Shown: positions 11,490-21,545 of the stretch, in pieces | Position numbering within the stretch: the first letter of the stretch is position 1 | Layout of the letters: every line of letters begins with the position of its first letter | Assembly: GCF_000321225.1 (NCBI RefSeq) | Contig: NW_004450483.1 | Location: forward strand, 967,194-1,031,193 | Reading direction: 5' to 3' | Length of the DNA: 64,000 bases | Origin: Odobenus rosmarus divergens | Lineage: Eukaryota > Chordata > Mammalia > Carnivora > Odobenidae | Position numbers and translations under genes: made by a program | The notes under the pieces: generated by a model | Databases searched by the model: none | The model's input: only the letters and a program-made list of their open reading frames with translations | What the model was told of the DNA's origin: nothing

Positions 11490-11965
11490 GGTGATCCCAA
11501 ATAAGCCCCAGAGCTGTCCCTGCCTGAATCCCTGGAATCCGGGACCGTAACCTTCTAGGGGAAAAAGGACTTTGCAGATGTGATGGAGTTGAGGATCCTG
11601 AGACAGAAAGATTATCTTGGATTATCTGGGTGGACCCTCAAAGCCATCGCCGGCCCTTTAGAAGAGAGGCAGAGGGAGAAAAGCATTTCGGAAGAGGAAG
11701 AAGGATTCGAGCACAGAAGCGGGCGGGGGGATGGGGGGGGAAGAAGCCTACGTGACCAGAGGTATGGGTCCCCGGCTGAGGCACACAAGTGGCCTCCAGA
11801 AACTAGGGAAGTCAAGGAAATAGAGTCTCCAGAAGGAACCAACACCCTGCCAACACCTTGACTTATTTCAGACTTCTGCCCTCCTGAACCGTCCGAGAGT
11901 TAAGTATCATTTTAAGCCACAGGCGAATCTGTTACAGCAGCGAGAGGAGACTGATACACCGCCCT
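11490..11965 (+). mobile_element. MaLR (MLT1-like) solo LTR
   Basis: Same architecture as the LTR at 1.2 kb: aatccctggaatccgggacc, ggactttgcagatgtgatgg, gattatcttggattatctgg, accctgccaacaccttgact, tcattttaagccacaggcg, and an end at agcgagaggagactgatac. The 3' end is preserved. There are no internal genes. A G-rich insertion (gcgggcggggggatgggggg) lies near 11720-11740. Confidence 0.7.
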
Positions 11966-12319
11966 TCAGGCATCAAGTCGGGTTCAAGAGTCATCTGGGC
12001 CAGTGAGTGACAAGGCCATTTCCACAGGCCCACTCGCCTGGCCAGACCTCCCGGCTGCCTGCCATGAAGGCTTTCTATTTCTCTGGGTGCTCTGCCTGTA
12101 CCCCATCCCTCACTGGCCAGGAAGGAAGCAGGCCCAGAGAGGGGACATGACTCGTGTCCAACCCAGGGCTGGTGAGTAGCACAGCCTGGAGAAGACTCAG
12201 GGACTGCCTCCTAGCTCTCCACCAGCCCAAGGTGGGGACAGCACCGAGGGCCCCCTATCCAATGCCAGGGCCTTGCCTGCAGCAGCATCCCAAACATGAG
12301 CCCCACCCCGGTGTTGCTG
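11966..12319. other. single-copy DNA
   Basis: No gene or repeat recognised. The 246-aa frame at 12154-12894 (+) starts here but runs through a MER5A-like fragment and a MIR, so it is not a gene. Confidence 0.5.
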
Positions 12320-12385
12320 ACTCGTCAATTGGGCCTGTGGCTGGAGAATCTGCATTCCTCACAGGCTCCCAGGGGACCGGTGGTC
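12320..12385 (+). mobile_element. MER5A-like hAT fragment
   Basis: ggagaatctgcattcctcac followed by aggctcccagggga matches the inner part of MER5A (ctgcatttctaacaagctcccagg). Only a short piece. Confidence 0.4.
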
Positions 12386-12454
12386 ATCCATGTGCTCCCA
12401 AGGGAGAGGCCTGGGCTCAGGGGGTTGTAATTAGATTTCTAACCCTCCTACTCT

Positions 12455-12625
12455 GTAAGCAGGCAACCCCGGTGGTTAATATTTCACCTCTCCTTGCTGC
12501 CTCAGTTCCTTCCTCTGTAAAATGGAATGATACAAAATGCCCACCTCACAGGGTTGTGAGAGGGTTAAGGGAGATGAGGTACGTGAAGTCCATACAACAG
12601 AGCCTGGTCAGTAGGTGGGAACGAT
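12455..12625 (+). mobile_element. MIR SINE
   Basis: gctgcctcagttccttcctc, tgtaaaatggaatgatacaa, ccacctcacagggttgtgag and cagagcctggtcagtagg follow MIR through to its 3' part. Confidence 0.8.
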
Positions 12626-13139
12626 TAGGAGAAATGGCAGTCATCAATGGTGGGGTCTACTTTAGCTCTGTGGTGGTCGCTAGGCATGTGGGGACACGTG
12701 AGCCAAGACAGTCACCTCACAGTGATGCCATCCTGTGTGGACTGTGCCTCCAGGGAGAGATCAGCACCGGCCACGTCTCTGACCAGCACCCGGCCCCTTC
12801 CAGGGGGCCCTTCCCTGCGGGTGTGCTGTGCCCAGGATCTCTTGTCACTGAACCAGCCCAGCATTTCTCAGGAGCAGAAAGTCAGCAATTCTAACCCCCT
12901 CCCAAATAGGGACTCAGCTCCTTGATTCTCCTTCAGTGCTCAGATGCCGCCAACTGAGCCACTTTCGGGTGATCCACTAGCTCCAAGCACGTCCACCCCC
13001 CCACTGTGGTCTCAGGCCCTGCAGCTGGAGGGTCTGGGAGGCGGGCAGAGGCCTGAAATGGCCCCATCACCTACCAGGTGGGCACAGGGTGCCAGCAGCA
13101 GACCCTCTTCAAGGGAGAACCAGCAACACACACTGACAT
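12626..13139. other. single-copy DNA
   Basis: No gene or repeat recognised. Confidence 0.45.
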
Positions 13140-14113
13140 GAGATGAGAAGTTTCCAACATTTGAAAGGCCCCGAGAGACAACTTGCAGGGCCTCCCAATG
13201 CGCAAATCTGGGACCATTTCAACCACACACAAATAGTGACGACAATAGAGTATAACTCAGAATAATACGCCTGTCCATGCATTTATTTGGTATAAATAAA
13301 TAATCAAAGAAAGGAAGACATGGGGGTGGGGAGAAGGGACATTCCTTACAGGAGAATTCCAGGCAAAAAAGGCAGAAGGAATGATGGAAACAAAAAATCA
13401 CCATTTGGAAAACACTAATAATATGGTTTCTGTCGAGAACCATGTGATGGATGTGAAAGGAGGTAAAAATTTGATAAAACACAGGATATTTACATATTGC
13501 CGAAGTCTCAGCCCCTCCCCTAAGATACTTATTAGTGACAAAGGGACCAACTTCAAAGTGGAGAAACCCGGCAGACCTCACCTTAGCTAACTGAGCTGCA
13601 GCGATGAGAAAGATGAACCTCTCCAGTGATGAGAATTATTGTCATTGTGTGTGTCTCCTGACATAACACACTAGGAAGGACACAGCGCCACCTTTATGGT
13701 ATTATTCCTCAAAATGCTTATTCTGAATTTCATCATGAAGCAAATTCAGGCAAGTGTCCCCAGTCGAGGACACCTATACATTTTGTACTGGCCTGTCCTC
13801 TTCAAGAAGGTCAAGGTCATGAAAGACAAGAGAAACTAATCCAGCCACTGGCCTGGATTAAAGGAGGTTTGACCACGAAATGCAAAGGCCGCATCCCGAA
13901 CAGGGGAAAAAAAGACATGAGTGGGGCAACTGAGGAAATGTGGATACAATTTACAAGTTACTTAATGACCCTGTATCAGTCTTCGGTCACGTAGGATGTG
14001 ACCCCTGGGGGAGCCCAGCGGAGGGGATCATGGAAATCTTGGTGCTATTTTTGCAACTGTTTTCCATGTCTGAAATTATTTCAAAGTGAAAGATGCTTTT
14101 TAAAAAAAAAAAA
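13140..14113 (+). mobile_element. old L1 3' UTR (L1ME/L1MC type)
   Basis: The right half follows the 3' UTR of ancient L1 families closely: acacactaggaaggacacag, ttatggtattattcctcaaa, gtcaaggtcatgaaagacaa, aaagacatgagtggggcaac, ctatttttgcaactgttttc, gaaattatttcaaagtgaaa, then a poly-A tract (14102-14113). The left half (13140-13600) is assigned by continuity and is less sure. Confidence 0.7.
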
Positions 14114-14690
14114 GTCCCCGATTTTCTCTGCCTTGGGGAGGCAGCAATGGGTGCCCAGAAACAGGGGTTGCCTGGAGGCTGGGACCTTCTCAGTCACCAG
14201 CCTCCTCATCAGGCACAGTGCTGGCTTTGAACATAGGGAGTGCTCAGCCAGGAGCTGGGAGAGGCAGGAAGTAGGGTTTGTCTTCAAAGGGTGGAGAGCG
14301 CTCTCACTTAGCAAACACTGATCATGGACCTATTCTGTGTCAGCCACTGGCAAGGCAGCAAGGAGAGGGAAGCTCAGGGCCTGCTGGGGGGAAGGTGGGA
14401 AAACAGATCATTCCGGGGAAGGGGCCCCACTCAGTGTGGGGGACCCCGGTGCCCCAACAGGAGCATTCCTCTTGGAATGTGTGTGCTAGAACCCTGAACA
14501 GCAACTTGGCATGGACAGATGAGGTGGCTGGGTCCAGAGGGGCCCTGGGCCCAGTCGATCCTTTGCAGTAGGTTTCCTCCAAGCTGGTGTGGGGAGTGGC
14601 AAAGATGTGGGGGTAGGGCAAAGGTTTCAGCCTCTCCTATGGAAGCAGAATGGATGGGGTAGCGCGGGGCCCAGTCTTAAAAGACCAAGA
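14114..14690. other. single-copy DNA before the duplication
   Basis: No gene recognised. It ends at the left breakpoint of the tandem duplication. Confidence 0.45.
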
Positions 14691-14954
14691 AAAGTGACAT
14701 TAGCTACAGGCTTCGAGGCCTTAGGTGAGAACGAAGAGGGACAGGATTCAGTTTAGTGAGACGGCACTGGCACACATCCTTCTACCTGGGGGCCTCAAAG
14801 CAGGGGGTGGGAGGAGGCCCCAGAGTGTAACATGGACCTTGTCCTTATCAGGATGGTGATTCTATAGTACAGTGCCTAAACTGGGACATGTAAAAAGGGC
14901 GCTATGAATTATATATAATATAATTCGGTATAATATACCGTGACAATGTATAAC

Positions 14955-15391
14955 TAAGGTCACCATACTTATTTTTTTTTTAATTTTATTTATTTATTTG
15001 AGATAGAGCAAATGAGAGAGGTAGCACGAGCGGGGAGAAGGGCAGAGGGAGAGAGAGGAGCAGGCTCCCCGCCGAGCAGGGAACCCGAAGCGGGGCTCGA
15101 TCCCAGGACCCTGAGATCATGACCTGAGCCAAAATCAAGAGTCAGATGCTTAACTGATTGAGCCACCCGGGTGCCCCTGCAATAAACTTTTTTTTTTTTT
15201 AAAGACTTTATTTATTTATTCATGAGAGACAGAGAGAGAGAGAGGCAGAGGCAGAGGGAGAAGCAGGCTCCCCGCCGAGCAGGGAGCCCGATGCAGGACT
15301 CAATCCCAGGACCCTGAGATCATGACCTGAGCCAAAGGCAGATGCTTAACCAACTGAGCCACCCAGGTGCCCCTAAGGTCACCGTACTTAT
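14955..15391 (-). mobile_element. two-SINE cassette with one shared TSD (copy 1)
   Basis: Two can-SINEs in the same (-) orientation, 14973-15177 and 15189-15373, separated by about 10 bp (tgcaataaac). An 18-bp TSD, taaggtcaccatacttat (14955-14972) and taaggtcaccgtacttat (15374-15391), flanks the pair as a unit with one mismatch. I found no separate TSD between them. Both have the tRNA-like head (ggtggctcagttggttaagc type, read on the - strand), a middle region and a poly-A tail. Either a dimeric transcript inserted once, or a second SINE landed at the head of the first. Confidence 0.85.
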
Positions 15392-16829
15392 ATAGGACCT
15401 TTGGCCTGGAAGAAATTCCCACTGCATGGGTGCACACAGAGCCCCAAGGTGCTATGAATACACAGGGACAGCCCTCAGCCTTGGCAGTGGGGATGTGCGA
15501 GCCGAGCAGGGCTTCCTTCTCAGGTAACCAGAGGGAGCTGGGTGTTCACGTCCCACCTACACATTCACCTGGGGTCCTGGGTCAGTGCTCTCCTGGTGGC
15601 AAGGGGGGCTGTTGGCTTAGGACAGTGCAGATGAGGAACACCAGAAAGACAGACAGAGGCAGGACAAGTGGCTGAGGCTGCCGGCCTCCGCCGCAGCAGG
15701 TGACCACATGCCGGGCCGGTGGGCGGAGGGCAGAACTTACCCGTGCATGCCGTGGACAGAGTGGGGCTCATAATGGTACCTTCCCTCCTGGTGTCTCATG
15801 TCAATCGGTAAGGGAGCATGGAGCGGTGGCAAAAGGTGCTGCGGCACTGTGGAGTGGGAGAGAGAAACAGGCCTTCAAAAACTTTTCCCCTCCCTCCAAA
15901 AGCAATTTTCAAAAGGCTTTAAAGCTCAATGAATTTCAGAGCCCGAGTAGCCAGGACAGGGGGCTCCGTGCGGTGCCCTGGCTATCACACACCCACGGAG
16001 GGGGATGAATAAATAATCAAAGGCAGCCCGAGGATCCTACATCTTTCACATAAAAGATCCCCAACCGTGCTCTTGACAAAGACAAGCAGCTAAGTGCTCT
16101 TTGAACTCGGGGAGATTACAGGCTCAGCCGCAAATCAGGGCTGACAGAGCCAGCAGACTGCTGCCCATCTTGGCCTGGGCTACGGGTGGCTCCGGATGCC
16201 GCAGTCACCCTGGCTGGAAATATTTACCTAGAACCATCTGTGAAGCCAGGGCCCGCTCCTGGCGCAGCCAGCCTCAGGAAGGCCCAACCCTGCCGAGCCG
16301 CCTGCCCCGTTCTGTTGGGTCTGTTAATTCTCCAGCTCTTCGTATTAATGACTGACCCCCAAGTGAGCTGGTGGGTGCCTCCAAGATGCAGACGCCAGCA
16401 CGTGAGCCTCGCTTCCAGAGTCGTGTCAGCCTCCCGTCTGCACTTGGCCTGCCCTCAACAAATCATCATGATAATTGTAGGATGCTCTTTGCTTATTTAA
16501 AAAAAAAAAAAATCCCTGGGTCCCCTGGAGGCAAACATAATTACAGGCTTTAGGAAAACAAGCCTCTTAAAAAAGTAGTTAGACCGGGGAAAAGGGCTAA
16601 GAAGTGGAGATTTCTCAGTCAACTCTTACTCGGGTTGAAGGCCACGGGCCAGCAGGCGTGCGTGTGGAATCTGAATCGCAGAATCCTCGCAAGAGATGGG
16701 GATGGGTTTGTTTCTCGTGTGTACAGGTCAGCGGACTGCCCAGCCTACTTGTAAGGGATGCAGACACATAATTCTGCTACGGTTTCCCTGAAAACAGGTC
16801 CTGGGACTGTCCTATAAGCACTATGAATT
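15392..16829. promoter_or_regulatory. single-copy core of copy 1 with enhancer-like stretch
   Basis: No gene or repeat is visible. 16000-16360 resembles conserved enhancer DNA: TCF/LEF-like cores (atcaaagg at 16016-16023; ctctttgaac at 16097-16106) and AT-rich homeodomain-type cores (tctgttaattctcc, cgtattaatgactg). The 102-aa frames at 15367-15675 and 15700-16008 are chance frames; the first begins within SINE sequence. An A14 run lies at 16499-16512. Confidence 0.3.
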
Positions 16830-16832
16830 CTT

Positions 16833-17132
16833 TTTTTTTATTGTGGTCAAGTATATGTAACATAAAATTTACCATTTGAACCATTTTTAAGTGTATGGCT
16901 CAGTGGCATTAATACATTCAAATTGGGGGGCAACCACCATCCATTTCCAGAACTTTTCCATCTTCCCCAGCTGAGACTCTGTCCCCATTAAATCCTAATT
17001 CCCCATTCCTCTTCTCTCCTGGCCCCCCGGGCAACCACCATTCACCTTTCTGTTGCCATGCATCTGACTATTCTACATACCTCATATGAGTGGAATCGTA
17101 CGATATTTGTCCTTTTCTGTCTAGCTCATGTC
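16833..17132 (-). mobile_element. L1 3' fragment, truncated by the duplication junction
   Basis: Reads as an L1 3' region on the minus strand: tttattgtggtcaagtatat, aaaatttaccatttgaacca, ttccagaacttttccatctt, catatgagtggaatcgtacg. It stops abruptly at 17132, where copy 2 begins. The same L1 in copy 2 continues for about 140 bp more. Confidence 0.85.
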
Positions 17133-17396
17133 AAAGTGACATTAGCTACAGGCTTCGAGGCCTTAGGTGAGAACGAAGAGGGACAGGATTCAGCTTAGTG
17201 AGACGGCACTGGCACACATCCTTCTACCTGGGGGCCTCAAAGCAGGGGGTGGGAGGAGGCCCCAGAGTGTAACATGGACCTTGTCCTTATCAGGATGGTG
17301 ATTCTATAGTACAGTGCCTAAACTGGGACATGTAAAAAGGGCGCTATGAATTATATATAATATAATTCGGTATAATATACCGTGACAATGTATAAC

Positions 17397-17833
17397 TAAG
17401 GTCACCATACTTATTTTTTTTTTAATTTTATTTATTTATTTGAGATAGAGCAAATGAGAGAGGTAGCACGAGCGGGGAGAAGGGCAGAGGGAGAGAGAGG
17501 AGCAGGCTCCCCGCCGAGCAGGGAACCCGAAGCGGGGCTCGATCCCAGGACCCTGAGATCATGACCTGAGCCAAAATCAAGAGTCAGATGCTTAACTGAT
17601 TGAGCCACCCGGGTGCCCCTGCAATAAACTTTTTTTTTTTTTAAAGACTTTATTTATTTATTCATGAGAGACAGAGAGAGAGAGAGGCAGAGGCAGAGGG
17701 AGAAGCAGGCTCCCCGCCGAGCAGGGAGCCCGATGCAGGACTCAATCCCAGGACCCTGAGATCATGACCTGAGCCAAAGGCAGATGCTTAACCAACTGAG
17801 CCACCCAGGTGCCCCTAAGGTCACCGTACTTAT
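17397..17833 (-). mobile_element. two-SINE cassette (copy 2)
   Basis: Duplicate of the cassette at 14955-15391, including both TSD copies and the A/G mismatch between them. The SINEs were therefore present before the duplication. Confidence 0.9.
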
Positions 17834-19271
17834 ATAGGACCTTTGGCCTGGAAGAAATTCCCACTGCATGGGTGCACACAGAGCCCCAAGGTGCTATGAA
17901 TACACAGGGACAGCCCTCAGCCTTGGCAGTGGGGATGTGCGAGCCGAGCAGGGCTTCCTTCTCAGGTAACCAGAGGGAGCTGGGTGTTCACGTCCCACCT
18001 ACACATTCACCTGGGGTCCTGGGTCAGTGCTCTCCTGGTGGCAAGGGGGGCTGTTGGCTTAGGACAGTGCAGATGAGGAACACCAGAAAGACAGACAGAG
18101 GCAGGACAAGTGGCTGAGGCTGCCGGCCTCCGCCGCAGCAGGTGACCACATGCCGGGCCGGTGGGCGGAGGGCAGAACTTACCCGTGCATGCCGTGGACA
18201 GAGTGGGGCTCATAATGGTACCTTCCCTCCTGGTGTCTCATGTCAATCGGTAAGGGAGCATGGAGCGGTGGCAAAAGGTGCTGCGGCACTGTGGAGTGGG
18301 AGAGAGAAACAGGCCTTCAAAAACTTTTCCCCTCCCTCCAAAAGCAATTTTCAAAAGGCTTTAAAGCTCAATGAATTTCAGAGCCCGAGTAGCCAGGACA
18401 GGGGGCTCCGTGCGGTGCCCTGGCTATCACACACCCACGGAGGGGGATGAATAAATAATCAAAGGCAGCCCGAGGATCCTACATCTTTCACATAAAAGAT
18501 CCCCAACCGTGCTCTTGACAAAGACAAGCAGCTAAGTGCTCTTTGAACTCGGGGAGATTACAGGCTCAGCCGCAAATCAGGGCTGACAGAGCCAGCAGAC
18601 TGCTGCCCATCTTGGCCTGGGCTACGGGTGGCTCCGGATGCCGCAGTCACCCTGGCTGGAAATATTTACCTAGAACCATCTGTGAAGCCAGGGCCCACTC
18701 CTGGCGCAGCCAGCCTCAGGAAGGCCCAACCCTGCCGAGCCGCCTGCCCCGTTCTGTTGGGTCTGTTAATTCTCCAGCTCTTCGTATTAATGACTGACCC
18801 CCAAGTGAGCTGGTGGGTGCCTCCAAGATGCAGACGCCAGCACGTGAGCCTCGCTTCCAGAGTCGTGTCAGCCTCCCGTCTGCACTTGGCCTGCCCTCAA
18901 CAAATCATCATGATAATTGTAGGATGCTCTTTGCTTATTTAAAAAAAAAAAAAATCCCTGGGTCCCCTGGAGGCAAACATAATTACAGGCTTTAGGAAAA
19001 CAAGCCTCTTAAAAAAGTAGTTAGACCGGGGAAAAGGGCTAAGAAGTGGAGATTTCTCAGTCAACTCTTACTCGGGTTGAAGGCCACGGGCCAGCAGGCG
19101 TGCGTGTGGAATCTGAATCGCAGAATCCTCGCAAGAGATGGGGATGGGTTTGTTTCTCGTGTGTACAGGTCAGCGGACTGCCCAGCCTACTTGTAAGGGA
19201 TGCAGACACATAATTCTGCTACGGTTTCCCTGAAAACAGGTCCTGGGACTGTCCTATAAGCACTATGAATT
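17834..19271. promoter_or_regulatory. single-copy core of copy 2 with enhancer-like stretch
   Basis: Duplicate of 15392-16829, including the TCF/LEF-like cores (now near 18458 and 18539) and the A14 run. Confidence 0.3.
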
Positions 19272-19274
19272 CTT

Positions 19275-19712
19275 TTTTTTTATTGTGGTCAAGTATATGT
19301 AACATAAAATTTACCATTTGAACCATTTTTAAGTGTATGGCTCAGTGGCATTAATACATTCAAATTGGGGGGCAACCACCATCCATTTCCAGAACTTTTC
19401 CATCTTCCCCAGCTGAGACTCTGTCCCCATTAAATCCTAATTCCCCATTCCTCTTCTCTCCTGGCCCCCCGGGCAACCACCACTCACCTTTCTGTTGCCA
19501 TGCATCTGACTATTCTACATACCTCATATGAGTGGAATCGTACGATATTTGTCCTTTTCTGTCTAGCTCATGTCACTTAACATAATGTCCCCAAGGTTCA
19601 TCTGGTATAGTATGTGTCAGAAGTTCCTTTTTAAGGCTGAATGACATTCCACTGTATGGATGTATTCCTGGTCTGGTTATCCATCCACTTGTCAACAGTA
19701 CTTGGGTTGAAC
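19275..19712 (-). mobile_element. L1 3' region, longer copy
   Basis: Same L1 as at 16833-17132 but continuing past the duplication end: cttaacataatgtccccaag, tttttaaggctgaatgacat, ttatccatccacttgtcaac, acttgggttg. These are standard minus-strand landmarks of the ORF2 end. Because the L1 is continuous across 19574, the right flank of copy 2 is the original sequence. Confidence 0.85.
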
Positions 19713-20053
19713 ACCATGAATTCTTTTTTTTTTTAAGATTTTTAAAAAAATTCTGTGGGCACCCGGGTGGCTCAGTTGGTTAAGCATCTGACTCTTGATT
19801 TCAGCTCAGGTTGTGATCTCAGGATTGTGAGATGGAGCCCCTCATTGGGCTCCACAGTGCATGTGGAGTCTGCTTAAGATTCTCTCTCCCTCTGCCCCTC
19901 CCCACCCCTGCTCGTGCATACTCCCTCTCTTAAAAAAAAAAAAAAAAAGATTTTTTTATTTTTAAGTAATCTCGACACCCGACGTGGAGCTCAGACTCAC
20001 AACCCCAAGATCAAGAGTCTCACACTCCACTGACTGAGCCACCATGAATTCTT
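19713..20053 (-). mobile_element. short can-SINE, host of a nested SINE
   Basis: A 13-bp TSD (accatgaattctt at 19713-19725 and 20041-20053) flanks the composite. The host SINE is the short type on the minus strand (tttttaagtaatctcgacac, cgtggagctcagactcacaa, ccactgactgagcca). It has a tRNA-like head directly followed by a short tail region, without the ctgcttctccctct middle seen in longer elements. Confidence 0.85.
19757..19948 (+). mobile_element. nested can-SINE (long type)
   Basis: Starts at gggcacccgggtggctcag, contains gttaagcatctgactcttga (A-box region) and ggagtctgcttaagattctc, and ends in an A17 tail. It lies inside the tail of the host SINE. The short sequence aagattttt occurs on both sides (about 19735 and 19947), as expected for a target duplication, with about 14 unexplained bases before the head. 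Confidence 0.85.
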
Positions 20054-20567
20054 AAAAGAAAATTTTCCCCCTGAAATTTTAACCTTAATTTTCACATACT
20101 CAAATTTATCTTCATAGTTCCACAAAACTGGCACCTTCCATGAGTACTGAGAACAAAAACAACAAAAAACGAATCTTCTCACCCTGATTAAATCACTTTG
20201 CCAAACACAGATTCCACAAATCTTGGGCTCCAAGGGGACACACGATATAGCAGCCATGTTGTCCCGTCCCTCTGGTTGGGCCCTCACTTGCGGAGCTGGC
20301 GATTGCTGGAATGACCACCCCATCCCCTTAGGTCCGCGCATGTCCTCTGAGAGGTGAGGCTGGGTGTGACTCTGGTGGCAGTGACAAGATGCCCCCAGGG
20401 GAATCAGCAGGGAAGCCGTGTCCAGCTCCCCAGGTGTTTAGGAAAGGGCCTTTGGGTATTTTTTTTTTTTTTAATGTGGCCAGGCAGACCAGATTATAGT
20501 ATTATTAATAAAATAAAAATAGTTTGCCTTTGTGTGTTTCTGAATGTTTTCCTGCATACCCAAAACC
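20054..20567. other. single-copy DNA with T-run
   Basis: No gene or clear repeat. A T14 run lies at about 20459-20472. Confidence 0.45.
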
Positions 20568-20720
20568 CCTCCTGAGGCAGCCAGGGTAGGTGTTACTGTG
20601 CCTATTTCACAGATGAGGAAATGGAGGCTATGGGTGATTTCAGCCCAAAGTCACAAAGCTGAAAAACAACAGAACCTGGAGGAGAATCCAAGGCCCAGGA
20701 CAGCTGGTCATGGGCTTTTC
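20568..20720 (-). mobile_element. MIR SINE fragment
   Basis: gtgcctatttcacagatgag, gaaatggaggctatgggtg and cagcccaaagtcacaaagct follow reverse-complement MIR. Confidence 0.7.
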
Positions 20721-20799
20721 CCTCTGCCCAGCCAAAACGAATCCTCAGAGGCAGTCCGTGGGTGCAAAGGTGATCCCTGGGGTCCTCCTGGTCTCACCT

Positions 20800-20905
20800 T
20801 GAGTATGTATTATATTTAACAAATGCTCATGCAGCATTGGACCCACTCCTAGCGTTTTGCAGGTATCAGTTCCTGGCTCTTCACAGCACCCCATGGGGCA
20901 TTCAC
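20800..20905 (-). mobile_element. possible MIR 3' fragment
   Basis: tatttaacaaatgctcatgc, then cagttcctggctcttcacag and caccccatggggcattc resemble the left end of a minus-strand MIR. Weak. Confidence 0.35.
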
Positions 20906-21180
20906 CCCAGAATTCCTAGTCCTCCCACTGGCTGTCCCGCAGCACCCAGGCGTGCTTTTCTTCCCTCCTCTTGCCCCCTGCAGAAGCGGAAGGCAGTCCC
21001 CTAAATGCCCGCAGAGCCCAGACCTTCCCCTCGACCTCACCCAGCTAGGAGTGCTCTTCTCAGCGTTAATGCAACTTCACCCGGGTCTCAAGACCTATAA
21101 AATCTGCAGGAAGGACATGCTCATGGTCGTTTACCAGGCGAACATGAAATGGAGGTGATACCAAGGCTGAAGCCAGGGGC

Positions 21181-21234
21181 TGTGTATGTGCGGTGTGCAC
21201 ATGTGCATGTGTTATGTGCGTACGTGTGTGTGTG

Positions 21235-21275
<41 letters not shown>

Positions 21276-21280
21276 TGGGG
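21181..21280. repeat. compound TG/GA microsatellite
   Basis: A degenerate (TG)n tract (tgtgtatgtgcggtgtgcac, then gtgtgtgtgtgtga) passes directly into a (GA)n tract of about 40 bp. The 112-aa frame over it encodes low-complexity RERERER and is not a gene. Confidence 0.95.
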
Positions 21281-21424
21281 AAGGAGGAACCTGGGGCTTC
21301 TGGGAAGAGGCATTAAGACACACAGCCACCTGAGTCCTGCTGCAGCTGAGGCCACACCCCCCTTTCTGCCTGATCGCTGGGGTGCAGGCTGTGGAGACTA
21401 CCAGGGGAAGTGGATTTCTCTTAA

Positions 21425-21545
21425 CTCAGAGCTGCAGGCCAGGCCATGGGACATTGGGGAAATTGTGTCTCCTCTCTGGGCATTACCTTACCCATCTGTA
21501 CAATGGGAATTAAATGGGCTTTAAGTTCCTTCCTACCAGGACAGT
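21425..21545 (+). mobile_element. MIR SINE fragment
   Basis: gggacattggggaaattgtg, tctcctctctgggcattacc, ttacccatctgtacaatggg, aattaaatgggctttaagtt match the second half of MIR. Confidence 0.7.

Larger units (their letters stand above)
14691..17132 (+). repeat. tandem duplication, copy 1 (2,442 bp)
   Basis: Begins at aaagtgacattagctacagg and ends at gtctagctcatgtc. Every landmark recurs exactly 2,442 bp downstream. By eye only three positions differ: T14752/C17194, G16255/A18697 and T17041/C19483. Homopolymer tracts that usually change fast (T10, T13, A14) have the same length in both copies. The copy contains a two-SINE cassette, about 1.4 kb of single-copy DNA and an L1 piece cut off by the duplication junction. 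Confidence 0.95.
17133..19574 (+). repeat. tandem duplication, copy 2 (2,442 bp)
   Basis: Head-to-tail repeat of 14691-17132 with no insertion or deletion detected and three substitutions seen. At the outer edges only one base (a) is shared between the sequence after copy 2 and the start of the unit, so the junction is essentially blunt. Confidence 0.95.

Noticed and set aside
12154..12894. Longest open frame, 246 aa (+)
   Set aside because: It passes through a MER5A-like fragment and a MIR in non-coding sequence, has low-complexity composition and resembles no protein family.
14973..15373. Alternating spaced repeats resembling a small CRISPR-like array when the duplication is included
   Set aside because: These are two can-SINEs copied by a tandem duplication in a mammalian genome; there is no array of short direct repeats with unique spacers.
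15367..18995. Pairs of identical small proteins (102, 102, 84, 104, 60 aa) that look like a duplicated gene family
   Set aside because: The identity comes only from the 2,442-bp DNA duplication. The first frame begins within SINE sequence, and none has protein-like features.
21066..21524. RERERE/THTHT low-complexity proteins
   Set aside because: Products of the TG/GA microsatellite read in both directions.
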